A DNA stretch of 11,125 nt from JBGTIS01 sp041745535. Its GTDB lineage: Bacteria > Bacteroidota > Bacteroidia > Cytophagales > Cyclobacteriaceae. Under the pieces are notes generated by a model. That model did no database searches. It had not been told where the DNA came from and saw nothing but the letters and a program-made list of their open reading frames with translations. The stretch lies in contig JBGTIS010000369.1 of assembly GCA_041745535.1 (NCBI GenBank), positions 1 to 11,125 on the forward strand. The letters run 5' to 3'. Below are positions 6,698 through 11,125 of this stretch, piece by piece; the first letter of the stretch is position 1, and each line of letters begins with the position of its first letter. Position numbers and translations under genes: made by a program.

Positions 6698-7609
6698 CTA
6701 ATGTGCCCATAGCTTTTCCGGATACACGCCCTGCCTTACCAGCTCACTCAGCTTTTCAATCGCTAAATTTTTATCTTCCTGGTAGGTAACGCCAAACCAT
6801 TTTTCGGGCGTATGCAGCACTTTTACGTTGGCTATATCTTCCTGTATCAAATTATTAACCACAGTAGGCAGGAAAAACTCTGTTTTCAAATCCCGGTTAC
6901 GCTGAATAAATTGTTCAAAATATTGCTTGAAATAGGGAAAAACAGAGGGGGTAAAACCCATCAGATTCATAGAGGCAATTTCATTTCCTGAAAGCACTAC
7001 TTCGTTGCCCTGTTCATCGTGGTATACCGCCTTTCCTTTTTCCACATAAGAAATGTGGGTTCTCTCTATTACAGTTTGAAGATAATCCTGCTCATCAACC
7101 TGACAGATTCCCCGCGATACATAGCCATGTTCCGATAACGTATTCTCAAGTTGGTACCCCACCATACAATAATTCTTTTTAGCATTATCTCTCATTACGT
7201 TGAGGTGCTCGGCCATGATTCTGAAAGTTTGCGCGCCGTAATAATCATCAGCATTAATTACAGCGAAAGGTTCGTGCACTTTATCGGCAGCTACCATTAC
7301 CGCATGGCCCGTTCCCCAGGGTTTTTGCCGGCCTTCAGGTACCTGTATCCCTTCGGGCAGGTTATCCAATTCCTGAAACACATAATCTACCGCGATTTTA
7401 TGGGAGAACTTTTTAAAGAGAATTTCTTCAAATTCTTCCTTCATATTTTCTCTGATAACAAAAACCACTTTGCCAAAACCAGCCTGCACGGCATCGTATA
7501 CAGAGTATTCAACAATAGTTTCGCCAGAGGGGCCAAATTTGTCAACCTGCTTTAAACTTCCATAGCGACTGCCAACGCCTGCCGCCATAACTAAAAGTGT
7601 GGGATTCAT
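6698..7609 (-). CDS. Sugar-nucleotidyltransferase-like protein (NTP_transferase family)
   Basis: This 303-residue cytoplasmic protein has a Rossmann-like nucleotidyltransferase fold. The N-terminal signature LLVMAAGVGSRYGSLKQ (5-21) is the nucleotide-binding loop of enzymes such as GlmU, RmlA and GalU. RQKPWGTGHAV (94-104) resembles the base/ribose-recognition segment, and INADDYYG (118-125) supplies the metal-binding Asp. A later acidic/Lys segment, LKTEFFLPTV (241-250), lies near the sugar-binding end. Family knowledge predicts transfer of NMP to a sugar 1-phosphate to give an NDP-sugar and pyrophosphate; neither sugar nor nucleotide can be specified. The gene starts 28 nt after the symporter stop on the same strand and is probably co-transcribed. 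The start ATG (7607-7609) fits the family N-terminus exactly and no Shine-Dalgarno is apparent. There is no C-terminal acyltransferase domain, so it is not GlmU. Confidence 0.85.
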   Translation of the reverse strand: MNPTLLVMAAGVGSRYGSLKQVDKFGPSGETIVEYSVYDAVQAGFGKVVFVIRENMKEEFEEILFKKFSHKIAVDYVFQELDNLPEGIQVPEGRQKPWGTGHAVMVAADKVHEPFAVINADDYYGAQTFRIMAEHLNVMRDNAKKNYCMVGYQLENTLSEHGYVSRGICQVDEQDYLQTVIERTHISYVEKGKAVYHDEQGNEVVLSGNEIASMNLMGFTPSVFPYFKQYFEQFIQRNRDLKTEFFLPTVVNNLIQEDIANVKVLHTPEKWFGVTYQEDKNLAIEKLSELVRQGVYPEKLWAH

Positions 7610-7637
7610 AATAGGTTATGATTAAACATTAAAAAAA

Positions 7638-9434
7638 TCAGGGATCGGTACGTATCTTCGTCCATATCCTAATTAATAAAAAAGTAGCGACTGCGGCAAT
7701 TGCCGTTAGTCCTATCGCTAAACCGTAATTACCGTATATAAAATTTCCTGTGGCAAATAAAGCGCAGTACACGGCGATAACACCAATTATCATGCTTAAA
7801 ATACCGGCCGGAACATCCCATGCTTCAGTCCTGTTCTTTTCCAGAACAACCTGATCGCGTTCCGCGTCATCTACTACTTTTTTCCATCCGGGTCCGCCCG
7901 GGTGCACCAACTGATAGAATTTACGCAGTGTTTCCTTATCAGTAGGACGGGTAATAAATGTTACAATCAACCAGCCTACCGTAGTAAGGCCAACGCCCCA
8001 TAACATTTTGGCCGTTCCCCCAATTTCCGGCAATCCGGTATAAGGATGAATAACTTCCAGATACAGGGCAACTACAAAGGAAATTACCATAGCTGCCAGT
8101 TCACTATAGGCATTAATGCGCCACCAAAACCACCGCAGAATAAAAATAAGTCCGGTACCGGCACCTACCTGCAGCAATATATTAAAAGCCTGCAATGCAT
8201 TACTTAATAATAAAGCCAGCACCGCGGTAGCTACCATTAAACTGACCGTGGATATTCTGCCCACCATCACCTGTTGCTTGTCGGTAGCCTCTGGATTTAT
8301 AAATCTTTTATAAAAATCGTTTACCACATACGATGATCCCCAGTTTACCTGCGTGGAAATGGTTGACATAAACGCGGCAATCAGCGAAGCCACTACCAAT
8401 CCCAGAAATCCGGAAGGCAAATAACTCAACATAGCCGGATAGGCAAAATCGTGATGAATAATGGCAGGGTCCACATCAGGAAAAGCCTGCCGCATAGACT
8501 CTACAGTAGGAAATACAACCAATGAAGCCAGGGCCACGATAATCCAGGGCCAGGGGCGCAACGCATAGTGGGCTACATTAAAGAATAAAGTCGCGTTAAT
8601 GGCTCCTTTTTCATTTTTTGCCGACAGCATCCGCTGGGCGATATAACCACCACCACCCGGTTCCGCCCCCGGATACCATACACTCCACCACTGTACGGCC
8701 AAAGGTAAAATCAATAAGGAAACCAGCGCATCGGTATCGCCGAAATCAGGCAGCATGTTCATTTTATCGGTAATGGCCGGATTATGTACCAGCGCATCCA
8801 GACTTCCTACCTGGGGTAAATCAATCAGAATCATGGCGGCACCTACAGAACCAATCATCGCGATGATGAACTGGAAAAAATCAGTAAGCAGAATGCCTTT
8901 CAAACCACCGAAGGTACTATACACAGCTGTAATGCTTAATGAAATAATCAGCGTTTCCAGTGCTGACCACTGCAGCATGACTGCCCCGATTTTGATTACC
9001 GCCAAACAAACAGACGCCATAATGAGCACATTAAACAATACGCCCAAGTAAATGGCCCGAAAACCACGAAGAAACGCCGCCATTTTACCATGATAACGCA
9101 TTTCATAAAATTCCAGATCGGTCATAACTTTTGACCGGCGCCACAGTTTGGCATAAATAAATACGGTAAGCATACCCGTTAATAAAAAAGCCCACCAGGC
9201 CCAATTACCCGCTACGCCATTTTGCCTTACAATATCGGCCACCAGATTGGGTGTATCGCAGGAAAAAGTGGTAGCTACCATGGATACGCCCAGCAACCAC
9301 CAGGGCATATTTCTTCCCGAAAGGAAAAACTCAGCGGCACTTTTACCGGCACTTTTCGCGGCGTAAAGCCCGATTCCCAGCGAAATAATGAAAAAGGCAA
9401 ATATGATTACCCAGTCTATTGTGGTTAGTATCAT
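7638..9434 (-). CDS. Sodium:solute symporter (SSS family) transporter
   Basis: This is a 598-residue integral membrane protein with about 14-15 hydrophobic segments, belonging to the SSS family (PutP, SGLT and relatives), which couples solute uptake to the sodium gradient. Diagnostic features are FFLSGRNMPWW (36-46) after TM1, FSCDTPN (57-63), the TFGGLKGILLTDFFQF block (174-189), YIAQRMLSAKNEK (264-276), and the Na2-site helix with A354, S357 and T358 in AAFMSTIS. The last three residues correspond to the vSGLT sodium ligands A361/S364/S365. A charged cytoplasmic linker (about 495-540) precedes the last two TM segments. The substrate is not determined; sugars, sialic acid or inositol are typical for Bacteroidota members. 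Pairing with the downstream nucleotidyltransferase makes a sugar attractive but unproven. The ATG at 9432-9434 begins the usual N-terminus, and the gene is probably the first of a two-gene operon. Confidence 0.92.
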   Translation of the reverse strand: MILTTIDWVIIFAFFIISLGIGLYAAKSAGKSAAEFFLSGRNMPWWLLGVSMVATTFSCDTPNLVADIVRQNGVAGNWAWWAFLLTGMLTVFIYAKLWRRSKVMTDLEFYEMRYHGKMAAFLRGFRAIYLGVLFNVLIMASVCLAVIKIGAVMLQWSALETLIISLSITAVYSTFGGLKGILLTDFFQFIIAMIGSVGAAMILIDLPQVGSLDALVHNPAITDKMNMLPDFGDTDALVSLLILPLAVQWWSVWYPGAEPGGGGYIAQRMLSAKNEKGAINATLFFNVAHYALRPWPWIIVALASLVVFPTVESMRQAFPDVDPAIIHHDFAYPAMLSYLPSGFLGLVVASLIAAFMSTISTQVNWGSSYVVNDFYKRFINPEATDKQQVMVGRISTVSLMVATAVLALLLSNALQAFNILLQVGAGTGLIFILRWFWWRINAYSELAAMVISFVVALYLEVIHPYTGLPEIGGTAKMLWGVGLTTVGWLIVTFITRPTDKETLRKFYQLVHPGGPGWKKVVDDAERDQVVLEKNRTEAWDVPAGILSMIIGVIAVYCALFATGNFIYGNYGLAIGLTAIAAVATFLLIRIWTKIRTDP

Positions 9435-9943
9435 GGTGGATTAGTGAAATTTTGTAGAATAGTTATTAGCACGAATGGAAAGTTAAATTGGGGCAGCAAG
9501 ATACCAGTTCTTTATCAAATTTAGCAATATTTTTTTTCCAAATCTTTATAAGAAGGCAAAACACCAACCCTTCCTATGGCGCATGAAAATACTACCTTTG
9601 GTCTTATTCCAAATGTATTATTTTATGCTGATCCAGTCTTAAGAAAGTATTTATACTGGCGAATATTGCCTAAACAAAAACCAAAATTAAGCAGGGTACG
9701 CTGGTAGTTTTGTGCTGCTTCAACCCATCTCTTTTTTAAGAAGTCTCAAAATCTGTTCTTAAGATTGAAAACCACACAAAAAATCTTAAATTGGTATCAA
9801 TTCATTATCAACTTCCTGAAATTATTATTTGCTGATAATTGCATGAAAAAGAAATGTTAAGCATATTTCAACCAAACATATTTTTTTAACCAATAGTTAT
9901 TCCTGTGCGTACTTTTCAGGCTATCGACTAACTTTAGTGTACT
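9435..9943. other. Intergenic region between divergent symporter and small-protein genes
   Basis: This 509-bp AT-rich stretch has no convincing gene. It contains the candidate symporter promoter (9516-9542), a plus-strand exact -7 match TACCTTTG (9593-9600) without a visible -33 partner, and an 8-bp inverted repeat, TTAAGATT (9759-9766) with AATCTTAA (9782-9789). A weak TAACTTTA lies 7 nt before the small gene's ATG. Confidence 0.5.
9516..9542 (-). promoter_or_regulatory. Candidate promoter of the symporter-nucleotidyltransferase operon
   Basis: On the minus strand TAAATTTG (9516-9523) is an exact TAnnTTTG -7 box, 81 nt upstream of the symporter ATG. A TTTG (9539-9542) stands upstream at 15 nt, shorter than the usual 19 or so, with an A-tract between. 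Confidence 0.4.
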
Positions 9944-10213
9944 ATGGATATAATTACAGTGTACCAACGGGTGAGAGCAGCAGGCATTACCCATACTCAG
10001 AAAGATCTGGAAAATCTGGGTATCAATATTTATAACAGCTGGATAGCCCGGGGCAATTCCAATCCTCGAAAGGTAAAGCAACAGGAAGGCGAACAGGAGT
10101 TCTGGGTATATGCTTACCCCACCAGTTTTCGGCAAAGTATAGACCAGCTTATTCTGCGATACTTTTTACGGAAAATGACGCAGGCACCTCGCCAAAACGG
10201 TACCAAAGTGTAA
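9944..10213 (+). CDS. Small hypothetical protein of unknown function (89 aa)
   Basis: I do not recognise this family. The product has 89 residues, is basic, and has no signal peptide or membrane segment, so it is probably cytoplasmic. The N-terminal half (MDIITVYQRVRAAGITHTQKD, about 1-21) looks helical with a turn and could be a small helix-turn-helix-like segment. The middle is polar (SNPRKVKQQEGEQEF, about 39-53). A second helical stretch with alternating hydrophobics follows (YPTSFRQSIDQLILRYFLRK, about 58-77). Composition is protein-like, unlike the hydrophobic frame on the opposite strand that overlaps it, which favours this strand. No Shine-Dalgarno is visible. It stands alone, divergent from the symporter and convergent with the sulfatase, so context gives no function. 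Base composition resembles the neighbouring genes. Confidence 0.6.
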   Translation: MDIITVYQRVRAAGITHTQKDLENLGINIYNSWIARGNSNPRKVKQQEGEQEFWVYAYPTSFRQSIDQLILRYFLRKMTQAPRQNGTKV

Positions 10214-10254
10214 AGCATTTTTTCTGCGCTACCTGATTGCGACATCCATACACT

Positions 10255-10288
10255 AAAAATAAAAAAAGAGAAGCGGTTTGGCTTCTCT
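10255..10288 (-). terminator. Rho-independent terminator of the sulfatase gene
   Basis: On the minus strand an 8-bp perfect stem, AGAGAAGC (10288-10281) with GCTTCTCT (10274-10267), loop CAAACC, is followed by a run of Ts, an A and five more Ts. It begins 15 nt after the sulfatase stop. The plus strand lacks a T-run after the stem, so it acts in one direction only. Confidence 0.85.
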
Positions 10289-10303
10289 CTGTGAAACTGA
10301 TTC

Positions 10304-11125
10304 CTAATAATTTCCCTTATTCCGATGATCGCCATGCGGATACATGGTGCGCTTTAACGGTATCTGCATCCCATTCGTGTTTTCCATCCAGTCGTACAGC
10401 TCGCCTAACAGCGTTTTAATTTCATCCTGGTGTTCAGCACTGCCGATCAGGTTGTGCATTTCGTAAGGGTCTTCCTGCAAATCGTAAAACTCGTTGGTAT
10501 CCCACACGCCATGGTACCGGATGTATTTGTACCGATCGGTGCGCACGCCATGCATGGTGGGCGTTTGCGGAAAAGCATACTCCCAATAATATTCGTAGAA
10601 AATCCGGTCGCGCCACGCCACCTCTTTTCCTTCCAGTATGGGCACCATAGACATGCCCTGCATCTGTTCGGGCTTTTTAATGCCGGCTACTTCCAGAATG
10701 GTAGGCGCCACATCAATGTTCTGAATCATTTTGGTAATGGTTTGGCCGCCTTCCAGTATTTCGGGGCAGCGTACCAGGAAAGGCACTTTTACCGATTCTT
10801 CGTAAAACTGCCTTTTGTCGATCAGGCCGTGTTCCCCAAACGAAAAACCATTGTCGCCCATATAAATTACCAGGGTAGATTCGTCCAGCCCTTCCGCTTC
10901 CAGGTAGTCCATTACCGCACCGATGCTTTCGTCCACACCCAGCAGCGTTTCGCAATACCTTTTGTAAAATGTTTCAAAATCAAAATCGCCATGGTACATG
11001 TAGTCTACCCCATGCCAGCTTTCCCGCTGCTGTTTCTGCCAGTCGGGCATCTGTGCTTCGCCATAGTAGGCTTCGTGGCTGGCAGGTTCCTTCAATTCGG
11101 TAGCCTTTTGCGTGCGTTCATCCAG
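10304..11125 (-). CDS. Type I sulfatase (arylsulfatase A family), C-terminal 273 residues, partial
   Basis: This is the C-terminal part of a sulfatase that hydrolyses sulfate esters, in Bacteroidota typically from sulfated glycans in the periplasm. The reading frame is open to the right edge (LDERTQKATELKEP), so the gene's start lies outside; a TTG at 11093-11095 is internal. Visible signatures are MGDNGF (89-94 of the fragment) with the Asp-Asn pair that coordinates the active-site calcium, GEHGLIDKR (97-105) with conserved His and Lys, and YEESVKVPFLVR (108-119). Also present are IDVAPTILEVAGI (137-149) and the C-terminal VRTDRYKYIRY (194-204) and FYDLQEDPYEMHNL (213-226), standard for the family. 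The Cys/Ser-x-Pro-x-Arg motif that is converted to formylglycine would be in the missing N-terminal half. The substrate is unknown. GC content looks higher than in the kinase region. Confidence 0.93.
   Translation of the reverse strand: MDERTQKATELKEPASHEAYYGEAQMPDWQKQQRESWHGVDYMYHGDFDFETFYKRYCETLLGVDESIGAVMDYLEAEGLDESTLVIYMGDNGFSFGEHGLIDKRQFYEESVKVPFLVRCPEILEGGQTITKMIQNIDVAPTILEVAGIKKPEQMQGMSMVPILEGKEVAWRDRIFYEYYWEYAFPQTPTMHGVRTDRYKYIRYHGVWDTNEFYDLQEDPYEMHNLIGSAEHQDEIKTLLGELYDWMENTNGMQIPLKRTMYPHGDHRNKGNY

Noticed and set aside
7151..7555. 134-codon open frame antisense to the nucleotidyltransferase
   Set aside because: It lies wholly inside a well-supported gene on the other strand and has no recognisable domain.
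9583..9642. 19-codon frame with a hydrophobic, leader-like product
   Set aside because: Too short and without a ribosome site; it overlaps a -7-like TACCTTTG, which would start transcription inside it.
9857..10135. 92-codon minus-strand frame overlapping the small plus-strand gene
   Set aside because: Its product looks like a hydrophobic shadow translation; the plus-strand frame has better composition and context.
1..11125. Mobile elements, CRISPR array, tRNA or rRNA, prophage or toxin-antitoxin pair
   Set aside because: No transposase, integrase, regular spaced repeats, tRNA-like cloverleaf or rRNA signature was seen on reading both strands.

Overview
The window looks like chromosomal DNA of a Bacteroidota bacterium, most likely a cytophagalean. 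The reasons are moderate GC in genes with very AT-rich intergenic regions, TAnnTTTG-type -7 boxes, few Shine-Dalgarno sequences, a Bacteroidota-type LolD-like ATPase, and a sulfatase. The assignment to order is inference; no rRNA or other phylogenetic marker is present.

Layout: (1) 1-980, minus strand: the first 326 codons of sucC (succinyl-CoA synthetase beta), running off the left edge. (2) 1059-1727, plus: a LolD-like ABC ATPase, divergent from sucC across a 78-bp promoter gap. (3) 2164-5983, plus: a two-component pair, namely an NtrC-family sigma-54 activator response regulator and a membrane histidine kinase (HAMP-PAS-HisKA-HATPase). They are separated by about 470 bp of very AT-rich DNA full of inverted repeats. 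(4) 5984-6697: a 714-bp region without a convincing gene. It holds two hairpin terminators, one of them strong and bidirectional, and a GC-rich hairpin. (5) 9434-6698, minus: an apparent two-gene operon of a sodium:solute symporter followed by a sugar-nucleotidyltransferase-like protein. (6) 9944-10213, plus: a small unrecognised 89-residue protein. (7) 10304-11125, minus: the C-terminal 273 residues of a type I (arylsulfatase A-like) sulfatase, with its own intrinsic terminator, running off the right edge.

The regulatory pair resembles the KinB/AlgB arrangement in architecture: the kinase would phosphorylate the regulator, which then activates sigma-54 promoters. Their targets are not known from this window. 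The symporter and nucleotidyltransferase suggest import of a solute, perhaps a sugar, followed by activation to an NDP-sugar, but a kinase linking the two steps is not visible. The sulfatase fits a lifestyle using sulfated glycans.

I found no mobile element, CRISPR array, rRNA or tRNA. Most genes are ordinary housekeeping or accessory functions. The less ordinary signals are non-coding: a 44-nt near-perfect palindrome and competing hairpins between regulator and kinase, a possible sigma-54-like element followed by a strong terminator after the kinase, and the unknown 89-residue protein.
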